From Sternotherus odoratus (lineage: Eukaryota > Chordata > Testudines > Kinosternidae), in assembly GCA_032164245.1 (NCBI GenBank), contig JAVMKO010000001.1, forward strand, positions 247,823,644 through 247,887,643: a DNA stretch of 64,000 nt, written 5' to 3'. Within the stretch, counting starts at the first letter, position 1; each line of letters opens with the position of its first letter. The translations under genes and the position numbers were made by a program. Shown here in pieces: positions 33,837-45,489 of the stretch. Below the pieces are notes generated by a model that made no database searches, was not told the origin of the DNA, and saw only the letters and a program-made list of their open reading frames with translations.

Positions 33837-34682
33837 TGCGCCAGCTCTTGACTAGAGAGGCAGAAGCTCCAAGCTTTCTACCTCTGTGAATACCAGAGCT
33901 GGGGGGTGGGGAGAAGAGGCAGAGTAAAATGGCTCTACACTTCTCCAGCTATGGAGCCATCAGGAAGTTGGGAGGAAGATAATCCAAGTGCTCACGCTCA
34001 GCAGCCAGCCAGGAAAGCTTTTGTCAATTTCATTGGCAGAAAGTAAAACTGACAAGCACCTTTCAGGCAGGCAGCCAGGCAGTGAAATCAGTTTTGTTGG
34101 GTTTTCTTCAGCAAAACTGAAATTTTTCTACAGAAAACTTGTGTTTTGGGAAAAGGGAATAGGCCTGCTCTGATGCCAACTCTGACACTTTTATCACAAG
34201 TTTCATTATAGGGTTTTCCTATGAACACCCCTGCACCTGGAATCAATTCGTCAGATTAAAATCTCAAATTTCAATAAAAATAAAAGTAGGTTTCTAGGCC
34301 ACTTGGTTGTGGAAAAAAACTTAAGAACTTGAACCAAGTGTATCTGAAAAACTCAGATACCAGAAGCCAGATGAAAAAATATCCCTCCAAATATTTAAAT
34401 TTTAAGACAATCCTTAATTTTTTAGGCATGACTAAATATTTTTTTTAAAATCTTAGAGTTGGTAATACTGTAATTAACAGGATTAATTGTATTAATTAAA
34501 AGAAAAACATAGTAAGACTTGTAAATTCCTGTTTTCCATTGTAAATCCTACAACTTTTCATAGATAATTTCCTCTGAACCTTAAAATAACTCTCTATGAG
34601 CTGGATAAAGCTGCTAAATAAGCCTTCTTTGAAAAAAGTCATTCTTTTATGTGCTTAAGAAAAATATTCAACTATGTATCCT
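33837..34682. other. No gene recognised
   Basis: Unique-looking DNA, AT-rich from 34200. No feature seen. Confidence 0.35.
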
Positions 34683-35653
34683 GGTTGCCAGTAGAAGCAC
34701 TGGGTAATTTAACAGTAGAGTTACCAATGGTACTATTGCCAACCTTACAATATAACCTTATAATATTGTTAACAACAAGCTTACAAATCTTGAGGTATTA
34801 AAATAATGTTTGGATTTATTTTATTTACCTTCTGGTGTTTTAGCCTTTAGGGTTCACGTTTTCAAACTATTTGCCTCAAATGTAAAGGCTAGAATCTTAT
34901 TTTTTTAAAAAAAAGCAGCTGAGCTTCTCATATAATCATATGACTCCAGGAACTAGGGCTTTAATAAAAATATCACAAATATTACAAGTCTAATGATAAA
35001 ATCACCAAAATGACAACACTGATTTATCAAAGTTGCTACAGTTATCAAGGGCAAGATTCTGGCACCTTTGGTCAAGTTGAGTAGTACCTTAACCTGGTAT
35101 TACCAATGAGTCCAATGAGACTACTTGCCACATAAGGTAATATTCAATGTGAGTGAAAATATCATTATCTAGTCCAAAGAGACTTCTTAAGCTTGAATTG
35201 TGGATCAGGATAGAAGCTCTCCATGGCCCTTTGTTTTCCCTCCCTCCTCCCCCACAATCCCCAACCTAAAACGACAAGAACAAGAGAAATGATTAAGAGT
35301 TTCAGGATATCCCCTTTTGGAACTTTAAAATTTACTCTTCAGAAAGGATCAGTTCACACACCGTTTTAATGATTGTTAAGATTTAACATATTTTATTGTC
35401 CAAAACAAAAACTCTGGCAATTGACACTCTTTTCTACTATGACTGTGGTAATTCACACTCTTTTCTACTATGATCACTCAATTTTATCAGTATATTAAAT
35501 TATCTAAAACAAAACATGCAATTATTATATAACAAAACCACCATTTATAAATGATCTTTCTCAATAAAAGTATTTGAAATTATACCATTGTCTGATTTTC
35601 ACAGGATTAGTACATTTTGTTTACAAGTATTATCTTCATCTAGTTCCAGAATT
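34683..35653 (+). repeat. Large inverted duplication, left arm (971 bp)
   Basis: Runs from 'ggttgccagtagaagcac' to 'agttccagaatt' and is matched in reverse complement by 37864-38794 along its whole length. This arm carries an internal tandem duplication at about 35420-35475 ('cactcttttctactatga' twice) that the right arm lacks, which explains the about 40-bp length difference. The content is AT-rich and non-coding. Confidence 0.9.
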
Positions 35654-36429
35654 GTGGGGTCTTTTTTTGTAACACACATAATAATATATATTTTGGATCT
35701 GTATTTAGAAATATCTTTCTCTTTCCCCAACCACCTTTCTCCAAATTTGGGGTCCAACTACATGAGGTAATGAGCGACTCCTGAGGAATGGTGAAATTAT
35801 TCAATGCCAACTGGAGGTTCTGATCCTATGTGGTGCCTAACAACTCACAAGTCTCAACAGTGCTCAGAGTCTCAACCTAGTGCTCAGAGTCAGAAATAGG
35901 CCCTTTGCAGGTATCAAAACACTCCACTGTTTCCCCAAGTTTTGAAATATTTTTTATCACCTGTGTGTTGAAGTCATTTAAAAAAAGTAGAGTCAAAAGA
36001 AAAATAATCAGCACTGACTGTTGATAAACACATATTGGATAAATTTCCTATTCATTCTAGTTAGATACCAATCTGATTGTAATTTTTTGAGATATTTGAG
36101 TTGTGATTATCTGAATTGGATTTAAATAAGGGGAGAGTTGATATTGCCTCTTTTAGGAAATAAGAACAAATTACCATTGTCCCATAAAGAGTTGGGGCAA
36201 GGTTGAATGGAGTGAAATAAATATACTGATACAATCCTGCTGGAGTGTTCTAAACTAGCAAACCAAGGAATGTGACTGGTTGAGAGAAAAAGATGCTGCA
36301 CATGTAAACAACGCTAAGTCCTCACCTGAATATGGCTGAAGAGATAGAACAAAAAGAGCTACTGCATTCCTTGGCTGCATAAACTGAGGAATCTCTAGTA
36401 GGTGTAGGAAGGATACTTCACCTCTGTGT
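35654..36429. other. Spacer of the inverted duplication; no gene recognised
   Basis: AT-rich DNA between the arms, left part. Nothing recognised. Confidence 0.4.
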
Positions 36430-36885
36430 CTAGTTTTGGTGTTCACAGTTCAAGAAGGATGTTGATTAATTGGAGAGGGTTCAGAGAAGAGCAACAACAA
36501 TGATTATCTATTTAGATTGGAAAACACGTCTTATTGTAGTAAACTCAAGGAGATCAATCCATTTAACAAAAGGAAGGTTAAGGGGTGGCTTGATTACAGT
36601 CAGTTAGTATCCACATGGGCTTTTTAATCTAGCAGAGAAAGTTATAACACAATCCAATGGCTGCACATTTTTAAACATGGAAGTAATTAACCACTGGAAC
36701 AATTTATGAAGCATCATGTTGAATTCTTCAACATGGACAAATTTTAAATAAAAATTGGTTGCTATTCTCAAAGTTATGCTCTAGGAATTATTTGGGGAAA
36801 GTTCTATGGCCTGTGTCATACAGGAGATCAAACTAGATGATCACAGTGGTACTTTCTGGCCTTGGAATCTATGAATCTATGAACA
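36430..36885 (+). mobile_element. CR1 LINE 3' end (sense)
   Basis: 'gagagggttcagagaagagc' and 'aacaacaatgattatct' match the CR1 'ggagagggtccagaagagag' type segment, and the end has 'tagatgatcacagtgg', 'tactttctggccttggaatc' and the tail 'tatgaatctatgaa'. It is degenerate, inside the spacer of the inverted duplication. Confidence 0.78.
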
Positions 36886-37863
36886 CATTATGTGCTGCAG
36901 TTTTTGTAGCAAAGTGATGCTGTGATTCAGCATGTTTGGTAGGCACATCACAATATATTTGGATTCCATGGCAAGAAAAGAAAGTTTGAAGAAATTCTGG
37001 GGGAAAGGCAGAAGAAAACTGTGAGCTCAAACTGGCAGGCTGAACATCCAAGAAAATGTTCCAAATTATTCTGTGTAAGGCACTGTTGGAAGTCGAGATA
37101 TTGGGACAAATATCACACAAGTCTGAGATGATTGATTTGATGTGACTGAATGATGAAGAGGCTACGTAAGTGAGAGAGTGCCTTGGAAGTATAATTTATG
37201 AATGACAAAGACTTAACAGTTCTTAAAATGAGAGGAGGCAACAGGATAAAGCAGGGAATACTGGACCCCATCCCAGAATTGCTTTGAGAAAGAATTTGAA
37301 TAATACTGTCAGCAGCCACTCAGAGACAGAGGAGAGACAGATTTTTTGGATTCTGAGGTTCAGGGAACCATACAGTGACAAGTATAGTTCTCATCTTTTA
37401 ACTTGTGCACCTACAACACAAATATCAGACTCCACTTGCCAGCTGATCCATAATTGTCACATGAAGAATCATCACAGGACTTAGCAAGTCAAAATAATTG
37501 TTTAAATGGTAAGTCACTGCTCTCACGCTGCTTGAAATTGCCTTAAACTCCAGACCTTGCAACAGATTGCAGCAAAGATACGTGAAAGAACTAAAAATCC
37601 TGATTGATAATAGTCCTAGAAAATAATTTTGTTCACATTAAGTTTTCAGGCTAGCAGAAACTGGTGAAAGTCAGTACTGATTATTTTGGATTGACACTGA
37701 CTGACTGATAATTTGACTGTTTGGAGTTATCAAGTGAAATTAATCAGGAAAAGAGATATTAATGTTTACACTTAAGTACTGCATTGATCATTTCTGACAT
37801 AATCAGAGTTAGTTAAATAAAACCCAGCAACAGGACACAAGTTAGGGTTGTTGTTTTTTTTCA
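36886..37863. other. Spacer of the inverted duplication, right part; no gene recognised
   Basis: AT-rich DNA with short chance frames. Nothing recognised. Confidence 0.4.
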
Positions 37864-38794
37864 AATTCTGGAACTAGATGAAGATAATACTTGTAAACAA
37901 AGTGTACTAATCCTGTGAAAATCAAACAATGATACAATTTCAACTTCTTTTATTGAGAAAGAGCACTTATAAATGGTGTTTTTGTTGTATAATAATTGCA
38001 TGTTTTCTTTAGATAAGTTAATATACTGGTAAATTGAGTGATCATAGTAGAAAAGAGTGTCAATAGCCAGTTTTTGTTTTGGACAATAAAATATGTTAAA
38101 TCTTAACAATCATTAAAACGGTGTGTGAATTGATTCTTTCTGAAGAGTAATTTTTAAAGTTCCAAAAGGGGATATCCTGAAACTGAAACATTTTTCTTGT
38201 TCTTGTTGTTTTACCTTGGAGATTGTAGGGGGAGGAGGGAGGGAAAACAAAGGGCCATGGAGAGCTTCTATTCTGATCCACAATTCAAGCTAAAGAAGTC
38301 TCTTTGGAGTAGATAATGATATTTTCACTCACATTCAATGTTACCTATGTGGCAAGTAGTCTCATTGGACTCATTGGTAATACCAGGTAAGGTACTACTC
38401 AACTTGACCAAAGGTACCAGAATCTTGCCCTTGATAACTGTAGCAACTTTGATAAATCAGTGTTGCCACTTTGGTGATTTTATCATCAGACTTGTAATAT
38501 TTGTGGCATTTTTATTAAAGCCCTAGTTCCTGGAGTCATATGATTATATGAGAAGCTCAGCTGCTTTTTTTTTTAAATAAGATTCTAGCCTTTACATTTG
38601 AGGTGAAGAGTTTGAAAATATGAACCTTAAAGGCTAAAACACCAGAAGGCAAATAAAATAAATCCAAAGATTATTTTAATACCTCAAGATTTGTAAACTT
38701 GTTGTTAACAATATAATAAGGTTATATTGTAAGGTTGGTAATAGTACCATTAGTAATACTACTGTTAAATTACCCAGTACTTCTACTGGCAACC
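37864..38794 (-). repeat. Large inverted duplication, right arm (931 bp)
   Basis: Reverse-complement partner of 34683-35653, from 'aattctggaactagatgaag' to 'ttctactggcaacca'. Differences are scattered substitutions plus the missing tandem copy. By eye, arm identity is above 90 percent. Confidence 0.9.
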
Positions 38795-39264
38795 ATTTTC
38801 CCAGCTGTTGTAAAAGATTACACAAAAACAGCTGGACTTTGTTTTCTAGATCAATAGAAAAGAGCAGAGAGAGATTTGGAGAAACTCAGAAGTCAACACT
38901 TCTTGAAGGAAACACAAAGTAATGTAAAAAATATATATCACAACTGAATTTTCATCATACCACATGAGGAATTACATGCAATTTCTGCCACCCGTAACAA
39001 GGTTTGAGCATGTAACTCACTGCATGCTGAGATGAAGATTTACCACTAATTTCTGATTTGATTTTCTTATCAAGCAATTAGTGTATTATTCAAAAATTGA
39101 CTGTGGGGTCAGCCTCTTCTTACATAATTAAGTTACCTGTTTTCACTACTAAGTTAGCAGTGTTTTATAATCATTAAAGTATATGGGCCCCATCCTACAA
39201 ATGCCTGTGTATGTTATTTTACTCAAGAGAGTAGTCCCAATGGGATTACTCCACTGAATAACTT
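38795..39264. other. No gene recognised
   Basis: AT-rich DNA. A degenerate copy of the dispersed hairpin repeat ('agtcccaatgggattactcc') is at 39185-39262. Confidence 0.4.
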
Positions 39265-39365
39265 ACTCACCTGCATCAAGAATCAGGGTGGTAGCCGTGT
39301 TAGTCTGGAATAGCAGAGTTAACAAAGTCCTGTGGCACCTTAAAGACTAACTATAAAGTTTTGAA

Positions 39366-39405
39366 GCATGAGCTTTCGTGGGCTAATACCCACTTCGTCG
39401 GATGC
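39366..39405 (-). ncRNA. Hammerhead-ribozyme-like motif, left palindrome arm
   Basis: On the minus strand: GCAT, CCGACGA, A, GTGGG, TATTAG, CCCAC, GAAA, GCTC, ATGC (40 nt). Helices I and II pair perfectly, the helix III remnant AGCU is self-complementary and position 17 is C. The core has U4 to C, which would normally abolish activity. Confidence 0.5.
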
Positions 39406-39673
39406 AAGCAGTAGAAGTGTTCACAAACAGGCAGTTATAGAAAAGTAGGTAAGAGCCAGGTGGGAGGTGAAAAGGTTAGTCCAATTAAGCTGAGCCAGCT
39501 TGTTATCTCCGATCAGGGAGTGTGGATTATGTGGATTGTGCTAGACGAATAATCCACACTCCCTGATCGGAGATAACAAGCTGGCTCAGCTTAATTGGAC
39601 TAACCTTTTCACCTCCCACCTGGCTCTTACCTACTTTTCTATAACTGCCTGTTTGTGAACACTTCTACTGCTT

Positions 39674-39713
39674 GCATCCGACGAAGTGGGTATTAGCCCA
39701 CGAAAGCTCATGC
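39674..39713 (+). ncRNA. Hammerhead-ribozyme-like motif, right palindrome arm
   Basis: Exact inverted copy of 39366-39405. Having two copies in one molecule could supply the intermolecular AGCU/AGCU pairing that a loop-less helix III would need. Confidence 0.5.
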
Positions 39714-39773
39714 TTCAAAACTTTATAGTTAGTCTTTAAGGTGCCACAGGACTTTGTTAACTCACCTGCATCA

Positions 39774-42439
39774 GTGTTTGAGGTATCATTCCTACATGCT
39801 GCAATGATTACAAAGACACCCTAACTTCAGTCCTGACATAACTTAAGTTAATTATGTGACTGTAAGGATAGACGAGACTTCCTTTTTAACATGTAGATTT
39901 AAGTTATTTTATTTACTACTGGATATTTTCACTTCCAATATTTTATGGGAATCAATAATGTCAGATCAAATTGTAAGATTCTCATCCTGTCACCTCTTAC
40001 CCAATAAATAGTTAATTCTAAATTCTTGGCCGGAAATGTGACTTTTTTTGCAAGGGCAAATGAATAAATATGTATGATTTATAAGCAATATTTGGTTCTG
40101 ATTCTCCTCCAGACCTTGTATTGCCTTTCTTGTGGCTCTTTCTTTCTTCTTCTGGTAGAGAAAGTTAGAGATATATTTTGAGCTCAATCCTATTCCAGTT
40201 GAAGCTAATGGAAACATAAGCATTATAACATATAGAAGGGAGATTTTTTTCAAAAGCACTCAGCACTAGTCTAGCTCTATTCCTGCTAAAGTAACTAGCG
40301 CTCCCAATGACATCAATGGGTATAAAGGTTGGACAATTATGAGAACTTCTGAAAATATTATTATTTATTATTTGTACAGGAGTTCTAGTCATGGACCAGG
40401 ACGCTATTGTGTTAGGCCCTAAACAGAAAGATGATCCTCAAGCTGGTATGTCTATGTCCAAAATTCTCGTATGGAGCTTTTCTCCTTATGATTGTAAGGC
40501 AAATAACTTGTTAGGATACTGGGGGTTCATAGAAAAGAGCTGGCTGTCCACAGCATGTTACTCTTACTTTCCTGGGAGTTTTCTCCCTTTTGAAGAACCC
40601 TTCTTCCATTATCTAGACTATAGACATTGTTTTGATGGCCCAATAGTCTCTGATTCAGCCTTTAAACGTTGTCTCTTACATAGCTATAAGAGTAGCTATA
40701 CAGGTGTAGAGAACAGAGATAGATGAATAAAGTAAAATTGTTCTGCAAATGTTCATATGAAAGTGCTAGAGAATTCAAAATAGCCACATTGATATCTCTT
40801 CTCTGCTACTTTCCAATGAAGTATTCAAGGAAATGAGTTGTACTGGCAAAAGATGAACACATATTTGAAGAAATCAAAATGTAAACATGCTCCATAAAAT
40901 CAGCATCAGATGATTTATCTGATCAATCACAGTTCATCAGTATAGCTCAAATTTCAAATATACATGGTGAGCCCACAGAGAAAATAATAGTTGAAAAGAT
41001 ATAACAACTATGTTAGAAGAAATTGTGATCTATTTGTGGATATTTTTAAAAAAGAGAATAGGAAACTAAAATTATTAAATTAATTGCAAATTATTCTCTC
41101 AAATGCAGTTCTTAATACCATGTTTGCAGATATTCCTATTGACTACTTTTCTGTAGGTTGCTACTAAAGCAAAGTTTAGCCATGACATTTCCTTCCATTG
41201 CAACTTCTTTTGAGTTCTTTAAAGATAAGCCTTATTTTCATCTTAAAAGGCTAAGTTATGTACCATTAAAAAACTTCTTTGAGGCAGCAGGCCTCAGAAG
41301 AAGGACAAAGAACAGAATAAGGGAAACCCTGTTTATTAAAAAAGTAGGGGCAAAGAGTCAAACTACAATGTACATTTAAGAAGTGCTAATTAAAAAAATG
41401 TAAAAACTATTCAGGTTTTCCTTTCAAATCTGTCCTTTTTGTTTTTTTTTTTTTTTTTCATTTCAAATTCCAATCTTTAGGGAGAATCTCCACTAGATGA
41501 GACAAGGACAGAAGGAATTTTTGATGAAAAGTTAGGAGCAACCCTTAAAGGTATGCCTAGAAAACTGAATTTGAACTGGCAATAAGTAAATGATTGACAC
41601 TCTGCATAAGTACTTTGAAAGCTAAGGCTTTGACCTGTCATTCCTTAGAAACCCTATTATAGTAAGTGACATCCATACCTAGCTTACATACCACTGAGAA
41701 ATGCCAATTTTTTTCTCTAAAAACCTTAGGTATGGTGAATTTTAACATGAAACATGCTGCAGAAGAAACTGATATTGTTGGTGGTGGCAAGTGTGGGACT
41801 ATGAGCATTTTATGCAACATTTTGAAGTAAAAAAAGTTGTCAACACTGCAAAAATATGTCAAATGTTACAGGTAACACAATAAAGTATATGGAGAAAATA
41901 TAGACAAGCTAACACAACAAAGAGCATGAATGCAAATGTTCCATATATAATGACAGACATACATGTATGTACATACAACAAATTTGAAATAAGCCATGGA
42001 AATGAATGCCTTATTACTATACCTAATAATACTAAAAATGAAATGGGTAAAATTGAAGCTTAACTTCTTTATAACAGTTTGGAATGTTTAATGGACAGTG
42101 CACAAGATACATGCAAATAAAATGTAAGATATGTCCTTTTCCTTTCCCATACAAAACAATATGCACCATTTTTTAATCTCCCCTACTTGAGTGTTCACCA
42201 CCATATAGAAATATATGATCGGGTACTTTGTTTACAATGGGAATGGACACCTTATTTTAAAACAAAACCCTCTTCCGATGAATAATGTGGCTTTGAGCCA
42301 ATGCTTTAATGGAGCGCACATATTTAGCAGAAAAGGCCCACTGGATTATAGAGACATTCTTGTTCTTTCTCTGGCCTAATTAATATTTAATTGAAGTGGA
42401 ACAGCTTCAAAAAGATAGATGGAGAAAGACTCCCATCAG
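39774..42439. other. No gene recognised; one old SINE-like patch
   Basis: AT-rich DNA. At 40360-40445 'agttctagtcatggaccagg' and 'acgctattgtgttaggccc' match a very common amniote MIR/L3-like repeat. The frame 40391-40726 begins in that repeat and has no recognised domain. A 16-T run is at about 41443-41458. Confidence 0.4.
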
Positions 42440-42960
42440 AACATCCCATTGCCCAGTGGTTAGGGAACTCACCTTCAAGGTGGGAAACCCTTATTCAGTT
42501 CTTTCTCCTCATGGGCGGGGGGGGGGGATTGAAATGGGGACTCCCACATTCTGGATAAGTACCCTAACCTCGGCGCTAGGTTAGGTCCTTCTCCTTCTTC
42601 TTTCATCCCAGCTGTTTTGTGTGGAATTATGCTTCTTATGACCATGTTAATTGGAACAGGCACCCAAGGAAAAATAGGTGGGAACATCGATCATCCCCTG
42701 CTTTGAGGACAGACAGGGGCTTAGGCATGAGATAGACATCCAGATGCCTAGAGTGAGTCAGCTGTGCACATACTCAGAGGCAGAAACATAGGCACTGAGG
42801 GAACTTTTACAGAAAATACTTAGGTACCACGTGAGTTGAGTCACCTACAGGTTTAGCATCAGTCAAGCAATACTTTGTGGATCATAGTGGTGCTCAAAAT
42901 TGGGGTTTAGGCACCTACGCCTCTGTGTGGATCTGCCTCAGAATTCTCCATTTTAATGTG
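42440..42960. repeat. Old DNA-repeat region with an inverted tRNA-like pair
   Basis: 42453-42500 ('cccagtggttagggaactc', 'aaggtgggaaaccc') is mirrored by 42528-42575 (complement 'gaggttagggtacttatcc', 'gaatgtgggagtcccc'). Downstream text such as 'ggggtttaggcacctacgcc' belongs to a repeat common in turtles. The arms resemble a tRNA-derived promoter but lack convincing A and B boxes. Confidence 0.45.
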
Positions 42961-43854
42961 TAATTATTTTTAATTATTGTTTGTGGTACCACTCACAATG
43001 TGCACTTTAAAGACATTTGAAGGGGAGACAGTCTTTGCCTCAAAAGTTTGCCACCAAAAGACAAGCAAATAGGAAAATGGAGGACAAGAGCACTTTTTAT
43101 TACACCTTCAAGTGTTGTCTGATGGATGAAGCAAAAAACTGACAGTAGGAAATCTGAGTCCTATATAGGGCTCTGCACTGATGCCCTTTGGCCTTCATCA
43201 AGTCATTAAGACCTAGAAGTTTCAAAAGATAATTAATAACTGTGGAGACTTCCATTTTTGGGTATGTAAATGGACACACTTTTTTCTTGCCAAAAAGGGT
43301 GGCATCTCCAATTAAGAGACACTTTTGAAAATTTTGCCTTTAGTATCAGTTTCAGTTTTACATTCTATAAAATGTGGATAATAATACTTATATTCCTTCC
43401 TTTAGTAGTTAATGTTTATAGAGCATTTTGAATACATAAAGTATTACAATTTATTTGAGTATTATTTACTTATTTATTACTTTCTTATTTATTACTTACT
43501 TCATTTAAAGTATTTCATTGCATATAAATATTAATTTAATTTAACAGTGTCTTTGGCTGATTAATAATGGCTTGACCCAGTACTATTAAAGTCAATTGTA
43601 TTCCTTCTAATGACTTAAATACTCTTTAGATGTGGCATTACTTAAATAGGTATATGCCCTTTGGAATTTGGGAAAGGAATATCTATGTGTGCTTGTGTGC
43701 ATAATAGGCCTTTAAAGTCTGACAGAAGAGTGTGCTGTCTGCTAAGAGCAACTAAACCATATGTGGACATGAGGCTGAAAATAATCCTAACAGGAATGGG
43801 GAAAAAAACATTAGTTGTGCTGCAGGCCAGGATCAAAATCAGGTCATCAACTAT
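42961..43854. other. No gene recognised; MIR-like patch
   Basis: 'gagacagtctttgcctcaaa' at about 43025 is another trace of the MIR-like repeat seen at 26.1 kb. Otherwise AT-rich with no gene. Confidence 0.35.
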
Positions 43855-43878
43855 CATTTATTTATTATTAATTTATTA

Positions 43879-43960
<82 letters not shown>

Positions 43961-43961
43961 T
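43855..43961. repeat. (ATT)n microsatellite
   Basis: About 30 trinucleotide units, nearly uninterrupted from 43880. It encodes a poly-isoleucine chance frame. Confidence 0.97.
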
Positions 43962-44552
43962 TAAAATGGTAAACTTTGGGAAATTAAGGGAATTAGTTAA
44001 TGAAGTAATCTGCTCTAAAGAGCTCAAAGACTTAAATGTGGGGAATGCTTGAATTTCTTCAAATCAACCATACAAAAATTCTGAAATTTGCATCCCAAGC
44101 AAGGGGAAAAAACTTGTAGGGAAAGACCTAGCTTGATGAAAAACCACCTCAAAATGATTTTTAGGGTTTAGAGTAAGCAGAGTGCCTATAGGGAATGGAA
44201 AAAGGGGCTGATCTGCCACATACATCATGGAGGATGGAAAATGTAGGAATAATGTGAGAACTTCTAAAAGTCAAGCTGAATTAGCTCTTGCCAAGAAAAT
44301 GTAAATAAATAAAAAGATTTTTAGTTATATAAATAAAAGAGATTAAAGAAGGATGAGGTTGGGAAGGAGATTAGAGATAATTTAGAGTATTCCAAAAACT
44401 AAATAAATATTTTGTCTCAGCTTTCAGTAAAGATGATAATTTGGAAAGTTTATAATGTGCATGAAGGCAGTATGGCTGATGGAAATGTCTAGAAATGGAT
44501 GGAAATGACCATATCTGAGGTGGAAGAAAGACTTAACAAATTTAGTATCAGC

Positions 44553-44640
44553 GGGGTAGCTGTGTTAGTCTGGATCTGCAAAAGCAACAAAGATATGCTC
44601 CAAAATATCTGTTAGTCTATAAGGTGCTCTTTGTCACTTC
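44553..44640. mobile_element. Penelope-like terminal fragment inside CR1
   Basis: 'cggggtagctgtgttagtc' and 'tggatctgcaaaagcaacaa' are the PLE terminus in minus orientation. 'atctgttagtctataaggtg' follows from the same module. The middle ('gatatgctccaaaatatc') is a short hairpin, so the fragment looks like another inverted junction. Confidence 0.62.
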
Positions 44641-45111
44641 AACAAACTTAATGAGCTCAAATGTGGGAAAGGATATTTTCTGAAAAATTCAGGATACTGA
44701 AATATCTGATCTATTAGATTGCTGGTGAAGTTGCAAGAATTTTTAATAAATCTGGGGTAGCACTATTGAGAAATAGCTAACATTGTACCTTTCTTTAGGA
44801 AAGGGAAAACAAGACCCAGGCAATTACAGACCTGTTAGTTTGACCTCAGTATTATGGAAGGCTTTAGAATAAAGTTTTGAAGGAAAGAAAAATTAAATTC
44901 ATTCAGGTAAATGGTAAATGGTAAAGGGGAGAAGGTAATTCAACATGGGTTTAACAAAAGTAGATTATGCCAGACTAAGCTGATTTCCTTCTACTGAAAA
45001 ATAACTGATTTTCTTTTACGTAAGGGAAGTGCAGTAGATCTAATATACTTAGACTTCAGCAAAACATTTGACATAGTATAACATAGGAAATTATTAGTTA
45101 AATTAGGAAAG

Positions 45112-45489
45112 ATGAGGATCAGTACATGCACTATAACATGGATCAGGAACTGGCTAAAGAGAAGAAGGCGGCAATGGGTTGTGCTGAAAAGTGAATTATC
45201 AGACTGGAGGGAGGATACTAGAGGAGTTCCTCAAGAATCAGCCTTGGGACCACTCTTATCCAATAGTTTTATTAATGGCCTTGTCAAAGAGAGTGGGAGT
45301 ATGCTAGTGAAATTTGCTGATGATACAAATTTGGGAGGCACTGTCTATACAGAGGAGGATTGGAATATTGTACAGGAAGATCTGGATAACGTTGAAGACT
45401 GGAATGACAGAAATGGGATAAAGTTCAATAGTACAAAGAGCAAGGTCAAGCAGAAGTGTCTAATAATAAGAAGTCCTGCTACAAGTTAG
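45112..45489 (+). pseudogene. CR1 reverse-transcriptase fragment
   Basis: This 125-codon frame has WIRNWLKRRRRQWVVL, RGVPQESALGPLLSN, then the catalytic FADDTNLGG motif at about residues 68-76 and the downstream TEEDWNIVQEDLDNVEDW. These are the fingers/palm blocks of the CR1-clade LINE reverse transcriptase, which copies element RNA into the genome by target-primed synthesis. The usual GS before VLGPLL is ES, and the frame is closed at both sides by stops. Inactive fossil. Confidence 0.88.

Larger units (their letters stand above)
39279..39759. mobile_element. Penelope-like insertion forming a head-to-head inverted dimer
   Basis: Flanked by exact 14-bp TSDs (actcacctgcatca) at 39265-39278 and 39760-39773. 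The insert starts as minus-strand PLE ('gtagccgtgttagtctgg'), passes an 18-bp centre (39531-39548), and returns as plus-strand PLE. The arms 39317-39530 and 39549-39762 are perfect reverse complements in every block I compared. The right arm stops about 38 bp short of the left terminal sequence. The absence of arm divergence indicates a young insertion. Two hammerhead-like motifs, one per arm, are present. Confidence 0.95.
39317..39762. repeat. Perfect palindrome, 214-bp arms and 18-bp spacer
   Basis: Paired positions sum to 79079. Checked blocks include the TSD-proximal 'agttaacaaagt', the hammerhead region, 'aggcagttatagaaaagtag' and the central 'tgtggattat'. A single transcript from either strand would form a long perfect hairpin. 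Confidence 0.95.

Noticed and set aside
39279..39773. A host microRNA or long hairpin RNA gene
   Set aside because: The hairpin is explained by a Penelope-like inverted dimer with TSDs. There is no separate evidence of a host RNA gene.
40391..40726. 111-codon frame MDQDAIVLGPKQKD...
   Set aside because: It begins within a common MIR/L3-like repeat ('catggaccagg'), and the rest has no family resemblance or splice context.
43661..43972. 103-codon frame ending in poly-isoleucine
   Set aside because: The tail is the (ATT)n microsatellite and the first half has no recognisable domain.
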